From the NCBI GenBank assembly GCA_963706385.1, contig OY970153.1:1736001-1800000 (forward strand): a DNA stretch of 64,000 nt. The letters are read 5' to 3'. This document shows, one piece after another, positions 27,750 through 36,825 of this stretch. The notes under the pieces are model-generated. The model was not told the origin of the DNA and made no database searches. It worked only from the letters and a program-made list of their open reading frames with translations. The position numbers and the translations under genes are program-made. Position 1 is the stretch's first letter. Each line of letters starts with the position of its first letter. The DNA comes from Poindextera sp963706385. Lineage in GTDB: Bacteria > Pseudomonadota > Alphaproteobacteria > Caulobacterales > Caulobacteraceae.

Positions 27750-27793
27750 TCCGCTCATCCCCGCGCAGGCGGGGAACCAGGCGTTTTATCGAG
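27750..27793. repeat. Short REP unit
   Basis: A CCGCTCATCCCCGCG hairpin unit ending in GGCGTTTTATCG, a member of the same family as the units at 2696-2736 and 33758-33854. It lies directly downstream of the DUF465 gene and may act as a transcript end. Confidence 0.7.
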
Positions 27794-27805
27794 GGGCCGC
27801 CCTGG

Positions 27806-28125
27806 ATTTTGAACCACCAAGAGCACCAAGGACACCAAGCGCACGCGGCGGAGGTGGAAGCCTCGTCCGACAGCCTGGCTTGAAGCGGTTCGAGCGAGCC
27901 GATTTCAGATTGAATCACTCTATTGTTCCGCTCGTCCCGGCGAATGCCGGGATCCAGATCAAAGAACGCTAACCTACCCGTGTTGTCTTGAATGTAGCGC
28001 TTCCGCTTTACGATCTGGGTCCCGGCATTCGCCGGGATGAGCGGTGGAGATACTTGGATCAGCCTAAAGTCATCACGCACTCGCGCCAGCCTTCGTGGCC
28101 TTGGTGCTCTTCGTGGTGAGATAGG
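27806..28125 (+). pseudogene. Hollowed-out GxxExxY cassette carrying a MITE-like insertion
   Basis: The left end is ATTTTGAACCACC and the right end GTGGTGAGATAGG, the conserved ends of the GxxExxY cassette. Reading from the left end gives LNHQEHQGHQAHAAEVEASS and then a stop, which aligns with the N terminus of the gene at 32401-32812 (NHQDHQGHEALAAEVEG). The rest of the gene is missing and a MITE-like element occupies 27901-28078. This is therefore the relic of a mobile gene unit that has been deleted and invaded. Confidence 0.65.
27901..28078. mobile_element. MITE-like element, copy 3 (inverted relative to copy 2)
   Basis: Read in reverse complement it matches the copy at 24737-24924 nearly throughout, including TGATCCAAGTATCTCCACCG and the AACACGGGTAGGT centre. 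The two copies therefore form a long inverted repeat bracketing about 3 kb that holds scoBA, two DUF465 genes and ubiX. It is embedded in a GxxExxY cassette relic. Confidence 0.78.
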
Positions 28126-28221
28126 CCCGGGACCGCGACCAGGCCATCGCTCCAGGGAAAAACAACCAATTCAAGTCAGGCGGGCGCCGCTCCAGATGCG
28201 GCTTGGCCCACAAACGACGAG

Positions 28222-28246
28222 GCCCGCGGAGCAAGCTCCGCGGACC
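28222..28246 (-). terminator. Hairpin downstream of TonB receptor gene
   Basis: A perfect 9-bp stem, CCGCGGAGC with GCTCCGCGG, at 28224-28243. It lies about 60 bases beyond the stop of the minus-strand receptor gene. The downstream T run is weak (TCGTCGTTTG), so the terminator role is likely but not certain. Confidence 0.55.
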
Positions 28247-28304
28247 CGCATATCGATATTCGCCGGTGCGCGGCGCCGCCGATCGGGCGACGCCGCGGCC
28301 AGGC

Positions 28305-31280
28305 TTAGTGCTTCCAGCTCAGCGTGAAGCCGACGGTGGTCGGCTGGCCGGTGTAACGCAGCAGCACGTCGTTCACGTGGACCGCGCTGGTCCAGTACCA
28401 AGTGTTGGCGACGTTGCGGCCCCAGAGCTGGAACCGCCATTCGCCATGCTCCAGGCCCGCGCGCAGGTCCAAAAGGCCGTAGCCGGGGACCGTGAGCGGG
28501 TTGTTGGCATGGTTGGTCGGCAGCGGCCCGACCGGGGTCGCCGACATGATCGGCGTGCCGTCCGCATGATAGCCGCTGATGTATCCGCCGAACACCGGAT
28601 AGGGTCCGTTGGCGCCGATGTTGAGGAACGCCGGCATCGGGTTGTTGTTGACGAAGAACGTGTTGGTGCCCGAGACATAGGCGTAGTTCAGGCCGACGAA
28701 GGCGGTCACGTCGTCACGGATCTTCCAGTCATACTCGCCGTCGATGTTCGCCTGCCACACCGGCGCCGAGGGGAACTTCTCGTGGGTGAAGTCGGCATAC
28801 TGACCGTAGGCGTCGAACCCGTAGAAGTCGCCCGCTTTGCAGGTGATCTGGCCGGGATCGTTCGCGTAGACGCCAGTCGCCCCATTCACCGCGGTTGGGC
28901 CGCTGATGGCGGGGTTCTGTGCGGGCGGCGGATTGCACACGTTCTTCGACGACGTATCGACCTGGCTGTACTGATAGCTGACCGAGGGCGTGATGGTCAG
29001 GCCCTTGAGCCATTCCGGCGAATAGACGCCGGACAGCTCGAAACCGATGACGTGCGACTTCGGAACATTGACCAGCGTCGGCAGAGCGCCATAGACGGCG
29101 TCGGCGACGGCGCCCAGGATCTGCTTGTTGGTGTAGTCGTAATAGAAGCCCGCCCCATTAAGCGTCAGTTGCTTGTCGAACAGCGTCGACTTGAAGCCCG
29201 CCTCGTAGGACAGCAGGGCTTCCTGCACCACCGGATGGGTCTGCACCAGCGACGCCAGCGCCACGGTCGGGAAGGAGCCGCCCTTATAGCCCTGGCTGAT
29301 GTTGACGTAGAGCAGGTTTTCCGGCGTCACCTTCCAGTTCAACCCGGCGCGCCAGGCGACGTTGTTCTGGTTCAGGTGGCTGTAGATCAGGCCGCCGCCG
29401 CCGCCCAGGCCCAGACCCGGCGTATTATACGTCGGTCCAGGACCCGTGCTGGCGCAGGTGCCCGCGGGAGACGCGGCCGAAGCCGTGCTCGGCGGGACAT
29501 AGAACGACTGGAGGACATAGGCGACCTCGGCCCAGGAGCCGTCGCCGCCGTCGCTGCCGCAGACGCCGCCCTTCTTGTCTTCTTCCGTGAAGCGCACCCC
29601 ACCCAGCAGGGTCAGGTTGTCGAGGATCGGGTATTCGCCGCTGGCGTAGACCGCCATCGTGTTGGTCAGCTGGCGGTCGGTCGGCTTCGTCGGGCCAAGC
29701 ATCGGGGCGGTGTTCGCCGTGCCGCAGAATATGCCGCCCGTCGGCCCAAGCGTGCCGGCGGCGCCGCAAGCTGAAGATACCGATTGCGTCTGACCGGACG
29801 TAATGGGGAAAGCGCCTAGCGGATACCCATAAAGACCCGCGAGGAAATTCGGATTGATGAACACCGTCGGGCTGGCCGACGAGGCGTTATAGGTCTGCAG
29901 GAACGAGTCCCAGGTGTTGTCGTTCTCGTAGTTGGCGCCGACGATCCAGTTGCCCTTGCCCCACCACTTGCCGGACAGGCGGACTTCCTGGTAGGCGCTC
30001 TCGATCTTGCCGCGCTGATAGGACTGATAGTCCTGGATGGCCATGCCGGAGCCGTCGATCCCGGCGGTGCGGTTGAACTTCTGGTACTCGCTCACCGACG
30101 TCAGGGTCATGTCATGACCGAGGTCGTAATCCATCCGCAGCGTGCCGCTGACGTACGTGTTGTTCTTCCGCAGGGGGGTGCAGTCGGTGGGCTGGCCGCC
30201 CATCTGGACGATGGATTGCTTCGCTATGCCGGGAGGCGGCGTGCCGGGATTCACCCCTTCGGATTCCTGCGGGCCGGTCGGCGTCGCGTTGGGACCGGGA
30301 TTCGGGATACTGCCCAGCGTGTAGCCCAATGCCTGGTTGGCGATCGGGTCGAACGGCGAGGTGTTGACGCAGGAGTTCCAGCCGGCCGCCTGATCGTTGT
30401 GCGGCGCGAGCGGATAGTTGGCGATCTGAGGCGCGAGCGGGGCGATCCCGCTTAGTTCGGCGATGCCGAACAGCTGGCCCGTCTGGTTATAGCCCTTGTC
30501 CTGCCAGCCGTTCAGCGTCAGCAGGGCCTTGAACTTGTCGTTCGGCTTCCACGACACCGAGAAGCGGCCGTTGGTGAAATCCTTGCCGCCGGTGCTCTCG
30601 CTTGGTTGCAGGCTGCCGGGGCCGCCGTAGCTCTTCTGCCAGGCGCCGCTCTCGTCGTGCCGCAGCGCGAGGCGCAGGTCCAGGCCTTCGGCGACGGGCC
30701 CGCTGATGTAGCCGGAAATGTCGGTGTCGTTGAAGGTGCCGTAGGTCAGGGTCCCGCCGGCCTCGAAGTGGTCGGACGGCTTGTTGGCGACGTAGTTGAT
30801 CGCCCCGCCGGTGGCGTTGTTGCCGAACAGGGTGCCTTGCGGGCCCTTCAGCACTTCCACCCGCTGCACGTCCAGCGTCGCGCCGTTGGTCAGGGCGGAG
30901 AAGGGCAGCGGGGCTTCGTCGAGATAGACGCTGACCGTCGGGCTGCCGGCCAGGGAGGTGTCCTGGAAGCCGACGCCGCGGATGGTGAAGACGTTGGTGC
31001 CGTAATAGGTCGGGGTGAACTGGAAGCCGGGGACGATCTTCGCCAGCGACTCGGTGTCGGTGACGCCCATCTTGGTCAGCTTGTCGCCGGTCGCGGCCTG
31101 GATCGACATGCCGACGTTTTGGATGTTTTCCTGCCGCTTCTGGGCGGTGACGATCACTTCGGTGACGGTCGACGGACCCGCCGAGGTCTCGGCCGCGATG
31201 GCCGCCGGGGCCTGCATCGCGAACATCGCGACGGTGGTCGCCGCGGCGCCGAACAGCGCCAGCTTCTTCTTGTCAGACAT
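28305..31280 (-). CDS. TonB-dependent receptor, large (991 aa)
   Basis: An outer-membrane active transporter. A signal peptide (about 1-30; LALFGAAATTVAMFAMQAPA) is followed by a TonB-box region and plug domain, with VTEVIVTAQKRQENIQNVGM, then IRGVGFQDTSL and VEVLKGPQGTLFGNNATGGA. The rest is a long beta barrel with large loops containing several cysteine pairs. The VTAQKRQENIQ plug signature is the one shared by Caulobacter/sphingomonad carbohydrate and aromatic-compound receptors. The substrate is unknown and no catabolic operon adjoins it. The ATG at 31280 has GGGAGGGAA upstream. Confidence 0.93.
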   Translation of the reverse strand: MSDKKKLALFGAAATTVAMFAMQAPAAIAAETSAGPSTVTEVIVTAQKRQENIQNVGMSIQAATGDKLTKMGVTDTESLAKIVPGFQFTPTYYGTNVFTIRGVGFQDTSLAGSPTVSVYLDEAPLPFSALTNGATLDVQRVEVLKGPQGTLFGNNATGGAINYVANKPSDHFEAGGTLTYGTFNDTDISGYISGPVAEGLDLRLALRHDESGAWQKSYGGPGSLQPSESTGGKDFTNGRFSVSWKPNDKFKALLTLNGWQDKGYNQTGQLFGIAELSGIAPLAPQIANYPLAPHNDQAAGWNSCVNTSPFDPIANQALGYTLGSIPNPGPNATPTGPQESEGVNPGTPPPGIAKQSIVQMGGQPTDCTPLRKNNTYVSGTLRMDYDLGHDMTLTSVSEYQKFNRTAGIDGSGMAIQDYQSYQRGKIESAYQEVRLSGKWWGKGNWIVGANYENDNTWDSFLQTYNASSASPTVFINPNFLAGLYGYPLGAFPITSGQTQSVSSACGAAGTLGPTGGIFCGTANTAPMLGPTKPTDRQLTNTMAVYASGEYPILDNLTLLGGVRFTEEDKKGGVCGSDGGDGSWAEVAYVLQSFYVPPSTASAASPAGTCASTGPGPTYNTPGLGLGGGGGLIYSHLNQNNVAWRAGLNWKVTPENLLYVNISQGYKGGSFPTVALASLVQTHPVVQEALLSYEAGFKSTLFDKQLTLNGAGFYYDYTNKQILGAVADAVYGALPTLVNVPKSHVIGFELSGVYSPEWLKGLTITPSVSYQYSQVDTSSKNVCNPPPAQNPAISGPTAVNGATGVYANDPGQITCKAGDFYGFDAYGQYADFTHEKFPSAPVWQANIDGEYDWKIRDDVTAFVGLNYAYVSGTNTFFVNNNPMPAFLNIGANGPYPVFGGYISGYHADGTPIMSATPVGPLPTNHANNPLTVPGYGLLDLRAGLEHGEWRFQLWGRNVANTWYWTSAVHVNDVLLRYTGQPTTVGFTLSWKH

Positions 31281-31411
31281 CTGGTTTTCCCTCCCATTAA
31301 AGCCGCGGTTGGTGCGCGACCCCATCACACGCCGGTGGGAGAAAACGCTCGACGAGGCTTGCGCCTCTATCGAACGAGCGCCCCCGTGGCTCTCGAACCC
31401 AGCCGTTCGCT

Positions 31412-31425
31412 ATAACACGTATTAT
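31412..31425. promoter_or_regulatory. Near-perfect 14-bp palindrome upstream of TonB receptor
   Basis: ATAACACGTATTAT is symmetrical except at one position pair (ATAA-C/T-ACGT-A/G-TTAT). It lies about 135 bases upstream of the receptor start in one of the few AT-rich spots of this region. It could be a repressor operator or overlap a -10 element. No adjacent regulator gene identifies a cognate protein. Confidence 0.35.
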
Positions 31426-31516
31426 CTTTTGTCCACCGCCGGGGCCGCCGGTTCCAGATGCGAGCCAATTTGAATTGCAGGGGTGGCGCCGGCGCCACAC
31501 CGCGCCGTCATCGGGA

Positions 31517-32230
31517 TCAGCCGGCCCGCTTGCGCGCGTACATGGCCGCGTCGGCGGCCGCGAGCGCCTGTTCGGGGCTAAGGCCGGGCACGATCTCGCG
31601 CACCCCGTGGCTGACCTTCAGCGGAACCAGCCATTCGCCGCACTCGGCGGGTTCGGCCTCGATGCTCTGGGCCAGGAACGCGGCCTTCGCCGCGGCGGTG
31701 GCGATGTCGGCATGCACCAGGATCACGCCGAACTCGTCGCCGCCCAGCCGACCGATGATGTCGGATTCGCGCACATTGGCCGCCAGCCGATCGGCCACCG
31801 CGCCGAGGGCCAGGTCGCCGGCCGCGTGACCGAACCGGTCGTTCACCGCCTTGAACCCGTCGAGGTCGAAATAGATCAGGCTGGCCGGCCCGCCGTAACG
31901 CTGGATGAAGGCGATCACCCGGCCAAGCTCGCGCACGAAGGCCCGGCGGTTCAGCAGCGGGGTCAGGGCGTCCTGGTCGGCCAGGGCCTCGGCCTCGCTC
32001 AGCCGCGTCTTCAGTCGGCCGACCTCCTTGCGCAGTTCGTCGATCTCGGCCAGCAGTGTGGTCAGGGCCGCCTGCACCCGCGGCGTCAGGTCGACTTCGC
32101 TCAGACCCAGGAAGGCGGCGCTGTCCAGCGGCGGGGCGGCCATGGGCGCGGCGGCGCGGGCGGAGGCCTGGGCGGCGCCGCGGCGACGCGCGCCCGCCAG
32201 CGGATCGACGTTCACGCCGAGTAGCTTCAT
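31517..32230 (-). CDS. Diguanylate cyclase (GGDEF domain)
   Basis: A 237-residue protein. The N-terminal region includes a predicted coiled coil at about 58-83 (LLAEIDELRKEVGRLKTRLS). The GGDEF domain follows, with FDLDGFKAVNDRFGHAAGD and the active-site signature RLGGDEFG. RESD lies five residues before GGDEF and is an intact inhibitory I-site for feedback by c-di-GMP. No membrane or receiver domain is present, so it is soluble. The small size and coiled-coil start recall Caulobacter DgcB, but this is a comparison from memory. Confidence 0.92.
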   Translation of the reverse strand: MKLLGVNVDPLAGARRRGAAQASARAAAPMAAPPLDSAAFLGLSEVDLTPRVQAALTTLLAEIDELRKEVGRLKTRLSEAEALADQDALTPLLNRRAFVRELGRVIAFIQRYGGPASLIYFDLDGFKAVNDRFGHAAGDLALGAVADRLAANVRESDIIGRLGGDEFGVILVHADIATAAAKAAFLAQSIEAEPAECGEWLVPLKVSHGVREIVPGLSPEQALAAADAAMYARKRAG

Positions 32231-32400
32231 GCCAGCCTGTTCGTCGAGGCGCGCACTCGGCCCGATGCAGAATCACCCGCCCCTCGGCCAGAATCGTAAC
32301 AGGGCGATCGCGGTAAGTTAATGGCCGGCTGCCGCGCCGGAGCGATGGCCTGGCGGCGGCCTGACCCTATCTCACCACAAAGGACACGAAGGTCACGAAG

Positions 32401-32812
32401 TCAGAACACGAACCGCTTCACGCCCCGCTTGAACAAGTCCACGTTGAAATTCATCAAGAAACCGAGGCGGTGTCCCGACAGCTTCAGACTAGGTCAGGAT
32501 TTGCGCCTCATGGAGGCGCGTCAAAGCATCCACCGCCTTGATTTCAACGACGATGCAATCCTCGACGACGATGTCCAGGCGATAGCCCGCGTCGAGCGTC
32601 GAGCCCTGGTAGACGATCGGCAAGGCGACCTGGCGTCGCAATGAAACGCTGCGGGCGTGAAGCTCATGCGCGAGACAATGCTCGTACGCCGACTCCAACA
32701 GACCCGGACCAAGGGTCCGATGAACCTGCAATCCGGCATCGACCACCATTCGGGCGAGGCCCTCCACCTCCGCCGCCAGCGCTTCGTGTCCTTGGTGGTC
32801 TTGGTGGTTCAA
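32401..32812 (-). pseudogene. GxxExxY family protein, frameshifted, in a repeat-bounded cassette (32369-32812)
   Basis: Reading from 32812 gives MNHQDHQGHEALAAEVEGLA and then the family signature GLLESAYE (GxxExxY). A PD-(D/E)xK-like core follows, with LDIVVEDCIVVEIKAVD. The frame stops with TAG at 32489-32491 just after HEAQILT. One base beyond, the next frame continues with LKLSGHRLGFLMNFN and on to KRFVF and a TGA at 32401-32403, the expected family C terminus. A single extra base at about 32489 (TAT to TAGT) therefore breaks the gene. The N-terminal residues are themselves translated from the terminal CACCAAG-type repeats. Function of the family is unknown. Confidence 0.82.
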
Positions 32813-32860
32813 TGTCCGGCCCCCTCGTCGATGCGCCGCGCAAGGATCACGACCTGGTCT

Positions 32861-33050
32861 ATCTCACCACAAAGAACACCAAGGCCACGAAGCCAGAGCA
32901 CGAGCCGCTTCAAGTTCCGCTTGAACGATCCATGTTGGAACTCACCAAGAATCCGCGACGGCGTCCAGACGATCGACCCCCGTTCGGGCGAGGCTTTCCG
33001 CTTTCTTGGTGAGCGCTTCGTGTCCTTGGTGGTCTTGGTGGTTCAAAATC
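32861..33050 (-). pseudogene. Second GxxExxY cassette in tandem, with internal deletion
   Basis: The left 90 bases match the 3' part of the neighbouring cassette (ATCTCACCACAAAG, then AGCCGCTTCAAGTTCCGCTTGAAC). The right 60 bases match its 5' part (TTCGGGCGAGGC, then GCTTCGTGTCCTTGGTGGTC). About 260 bases between them, holding most of the coding sequence, are missing. It is the same orientation as the first cassette and 50 bases away, so this looks like a tandem duplication with decay. Confidence 0.75.
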
Positions 33051-33226
33051 TGAAGTTCTCATCGAGATGCTTCGCCATCGGAGCCATCCCCCCAGCCTGA
33101 CCGCGCCCGCGTGGCTTCGGCAAGGTTTCGTCAATATGCGCCAATCATCCCGCGAATTGCATTCTGATCGGTTGCGGGCGCAAAGCGCCACCCTATACTC
33201 CGCGCCTTTCCGGATCGGAGGCGCGC

Positions 33227-33718
33227 ATGGGCGCTGGACGAGCGCCGGTCGCGATCGTCATGGGCAGCCGCTCGGACTGGCCGACGATGAAGGCGGCGGC
33301 GGAGATGCTGGACCTGCTGGAGGTCGGCTACGAGGCGAAGGTGGTGTCCGCCCACCGCACGCCCGATCGGCTGTACGCGTTCGCCAAGGGGGCGAAGGCG
33401 GCCGGGTTCAAGCTGGTGATCGCCGGCGCCGGCGGGGCCGCCCATCTGCCGGGCATGACCGCCGCGATGACCGAACTGCCGGTGCTGGGCGTGCCGATCG
33501 AGAGCAAGACGCTGAAAGGCCTGGATTCGCTGTTGTCGATCGCCCAGATGCCGGGCGGCGTCCCGGTGGCGACGCTGGCCATCGGCGAGGCGGGCGCCAA
33601 GAACGCCGGCCTGCTGGCCGCCGCGATCCTGGCCCTGTCCGACGAGGCCCTGGCCGGCCGCCTCGCCGCCTTCCGCGCCCGCCAGACCGAGGCCGTCGCC
33701 GAGACGGTGGCGGACTAG
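33227..33718 (+). CDS. purE: 5-(carboxyamino)imidazole ribonucleotide mutase
   Basis: A 163-residue class I PurE that converts N5-CAIR to CAIR in purine synthesis. Active-site motifs are VMGSRSDWPTMKAAAEML, SAHRTPDRLY and GAGGAAHLPGM. The ATG at 33227 follows GGAGGCGC. The partner enzyme gene purK is 166 bases downstream in the same direction, with a REP element in the gap. Confidence 0.95.
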   Translation: MGAGRAPVAIVMGSRSDWPTMKAAAEMLDLLEVGYEAKVVSAHRTPDRLYAFAKGAKAAGFKLVIAGAGGAAHLPGMTAAMTELPVLGVPIESKTLKGLDSLLSIAQMPGGVPVATLAIGEAGAKNAGLLAAAILALSDEALAGRLAAFRARQTEAVAETVAD

Positions 33719-33757
33719 GGGAAGGTCGGATCACCTTGACCGGGAACACTCATTATT

Positions 33758-33854
33758 CCGCTCATCCCCGCGAAAGCGGGGACCCAGGTTTTTTATCGTC
33801 GAACGCGGCGGATGCGGAAAAAAGCCTGGATCCCCGCTTTCGCGGGGACGAGCG
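33758..33854. repeat. Paired REP units between purE and purK
   Basis: Two inverted units, CCGCTCATCCCCGCGAAAGC at the left and the complementary CCCCGCTTTCGCGGGG with GACGAGCGG at the right. They are separated by about 35 bases, including GGTTTTTTATCG. The pair can fold into one long hairpin with a T run, so it may act as a partial terminator within the purEK unit. Confidence 0.82.
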
Positions 33855-33884
33855 GCTTATAGATAGACCTCGGAATGGTGACCT

Positions 33885-34950
<1,066 letters not shown>

Positions 34951-34979
<29 letters not shown>

Positions 34980-35613
34980 AGCGGCGGCGGGTCAATTCGA
35001 AGTGCGCGAGGATGACGACGCTGGCCGCCGCGGCGAAGAAGCACCAGACCGACAGGAACGCTTCCCAGTAGAAGATATAGGCGACGGCGCAACCGATGAG
35101 GATGATGGCGCCCAGCGCCAGGATCGTACGCCGCGAGGACAGGAGCAGCGGCAGGCTGGTCGCGGCGAGATAGGCGAGATCGACCAGCACGAGATGGCCC
35201 TGCTGGGTCCGATAGACGATGCAGCCATTGACGATAACGGCTTCGCGCGGCCCGGTGATGAGGCGCCAGAGGAGATAACCGGCGACGCCAAGGCCCAGCG
35301 CAAGGCACATGAGCATCAGGCGTCGGCGCCGTTCGTTCGGCTCGATCGACCATGCCGCGAGCGACGCATAGACCGGCCAGAACACCTGGGCGAACAGCAG
35401 AAACACCAGCGTCAAGCTGGCCACGGCCGCCCCGGCCGACGCGAGCGGAAGGTTGATCCACAGCGCGCCCTCGACCGCCTGTTGAACGCCGAAAATCAAT
35501 GGCGTGGCCGCCAGCGGCAACTCACGCCGCTGGGTCACCCGGGCCAGCGAGGCGATGCCGATGGCGCCGGTCAATCCGGCCGTCGAGAAGCTGGCTATCG
35601 CCGAGAAGCACAT
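34951..35613 (-). CDS. Polytopic membrane protein, DUF6629-like
   Basis: A 220-residue protein with about seven hydrophobic segments. The opening MCFSAIASFSTAGLTGAIGI and GVQQAVEGALW match a family of small bacterial membrane proteins that I recall as DUF6629. Function unknown. It is a single gene; its 3' end overlaps the convergent purK by 29 bases, including the last residues of both. Confidence 0.75.
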
Positions 35614-35695
35614 GGGCTTCCATTCATCTGATGTCGCCCCAGGTGCTCATGGAGTTTTTGCGTCTTGAGGCGTTCAGCGCACCACGGTCCGCCGC

Positions 35696-36355
35696 CTATC
35701 CCTTCCCGTATCGCAACCGGCCAAGCGCGCCCGCGATCTCGCGGCCGAACGCGGTGGGTTTCAGCCTCGCCTTCCAGGTCTCGAAGGCCATGACGTCGTC
35801 GATCCGCGCGGCCAGATGGGCGCTGGCCGCCTCGCGCCCGGCGCTGAGATGGATCGCCAGGCTCGAGACCAGGATCGCGGCCAGGATGGCGCGCTTGGAA
35901 TAATGGTTCTCGTCGACCGAGGCGTCGCCCGCCCACCGCCAGATCGCGTCCGCGCTCTCCCACGCCAGCCGCGCGGCCAGCGGCAGGTTGTGCGGCAGGG
36001 CCAGAAACCCGGCCCAGCGGCGCAGCGCCTCGCCGTCGGCTTCGGCCGCGTCCAGCCACGCCTCCGCCGCGCGCATGATGCGCTCGCGCACCTTCAGGGT
36101 CTTGGGATCGAGGCCCGCCAGCGCCGAAAGGCCCGCCGCGTCGCGCCGGCGCGAGGCGAGCGCGGCCAGATCGCGCGCGCCGTTGGGAAGCACCAGCAGC
36201 GCCTCGCCCGCGCCAAGCCCCGCCCGCCGCGCCGCGGCCGCCACCAGCGCCGCGTTCCAGCCCAGCGTCGGCGCGAGCGCGAGCGCGGCGTCCAGCAGCC
36301 GCTGTTCGGCCGCCTCGGCCCAGTCGCCGCGCCCGTCGGGATCATCGCGCCTCAT
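35696..36355 (-). CDS. COQ9-family protein (ubiquinone biosynthesis accessory)
   Basis: A 219-residue protein. The N-terminal helix-turn-helix-like fold typical of TetR-related COQ9 proteins is followed by LKVRERIMRAAEAWLDAAEA and the C-terminal signature FLALPHNLPLAARLAWESAD. COQ9 proteins bind lipids and help the COQ7 hydroxylase in ubiquinone synthesis. No symbol is given because bacterial members are named inconsistently. It diverges from rpsU. Confidence 0.85.
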   Translation of the reverse strand: MRRDDPDGRGDWAEAAEQRLLDAALALAPTLGWNAALVAAAARRAGLGAGEALLVLPNGARDLAALASRRRDAAGLSALAGLDPKTLKVRERIMRAAEAWLDAAEADGEALRRWAGFLALPHNLPLAARLAWESADAIWRWAGDASVDENHYSKRAILAAILVSSLAIHLSAGREAASAHLAARIDDVMAFETWKARLKPTAFGREIAGALGRLRYGKG

Positions 36356-36513
36356 GGGTTCGGTCTATACGCCCAAGGCCGGCCCGCTCGCCATGGACAA
36401 TCCGTCTTTGCTCTGGTATCAGCCGCGCCAACGTCCGCGGGGTGTCCCTTCGGGCGACGTAACGTTTTCGCCGAACGCCGGAGGGGCGCGGGCGCGACCT
36501 GGAGGACTTAGTC

Positions 36514-36756
36514 ATCGTTCAGATTTTCGTGCGCGACAACAATGTCGACCAAGCCCTGAAGGCGCTGAAGAAGAAGATGCAGCGCGAGGGCTCGTTCCGC
36601 GAGATGAAGCGGCACGTCCACTACGAAAAGCCCTCCGAGAAGCGCGCCCGCCAGAAGGCCGAGGCCGTGCGCCGCGCCCGCAAGCTGGCCCGCAAGCGCG
36701 CCCAGCGCGAAGGCCTGATCGCCGCGCCGAAGAAGCCCGCCCCGCGCGGCGCCTAA
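36514..36756 (+). CDS. rpsU: 30S ribosomal protein S21, probable AUC start codon
   Basis: An 80-residue protein whose core (NNVDQALKALKKKMQREGSF, then EKPSEKRARQKAEAVRR) is diagnostic of S21. The family N terminus is MVQIFVRDNN. Here the DNA reads ATC GTT CAG ATT TTC GTG CGC, so the expected start codon is ATC. GGAGG at 36501-36505 lies eight bases before that ATC, the ideal distance, but 23 bases before the only alternative (GTG at 36529), which would drop five conserved residues. ATC is therefore the best-supported start. A strong terminator follows the gene. Confidence 0.85.
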   Translation: MVQIFVRDNNVDQALKALKKKMQREGSFREMKRHVHYEKPSEKRARQKAEAVRRARKLARKRAQREGLIAAPKKPAPRGA

Positions 36757-36782
36757 GGCACTCAGATAGAATGACTATTGAA

Positions 36783-36812
36783 GGGCCGTGCGGGCGACCG
36801 CGCGGCCCTTGT
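36783..36812 (+). terminator. Intrinsic terminator of rpsU
   Basis: A 10-bp stem, GGGCCGTGCG with CGCGCGGCCC (one G-U pair), with a six-base loop, followed by TTGTCGTTGT. It lies 26 bases after rpsU and 13 bases before the stop of the convergent exporter gene, so it may serve both directions. Confidence 0.7.
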
Positions 36813-36825
36813 CGTTGTGGGCCGC

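Noticed and set aside
26382..33050. Possible CRISPR array from recurring CACGAAG/CACCAAG words
   Set aside because: The words are directly contiguous or inverted at cassette ends, with no regular spacer-repeat pattern and no cas genes.
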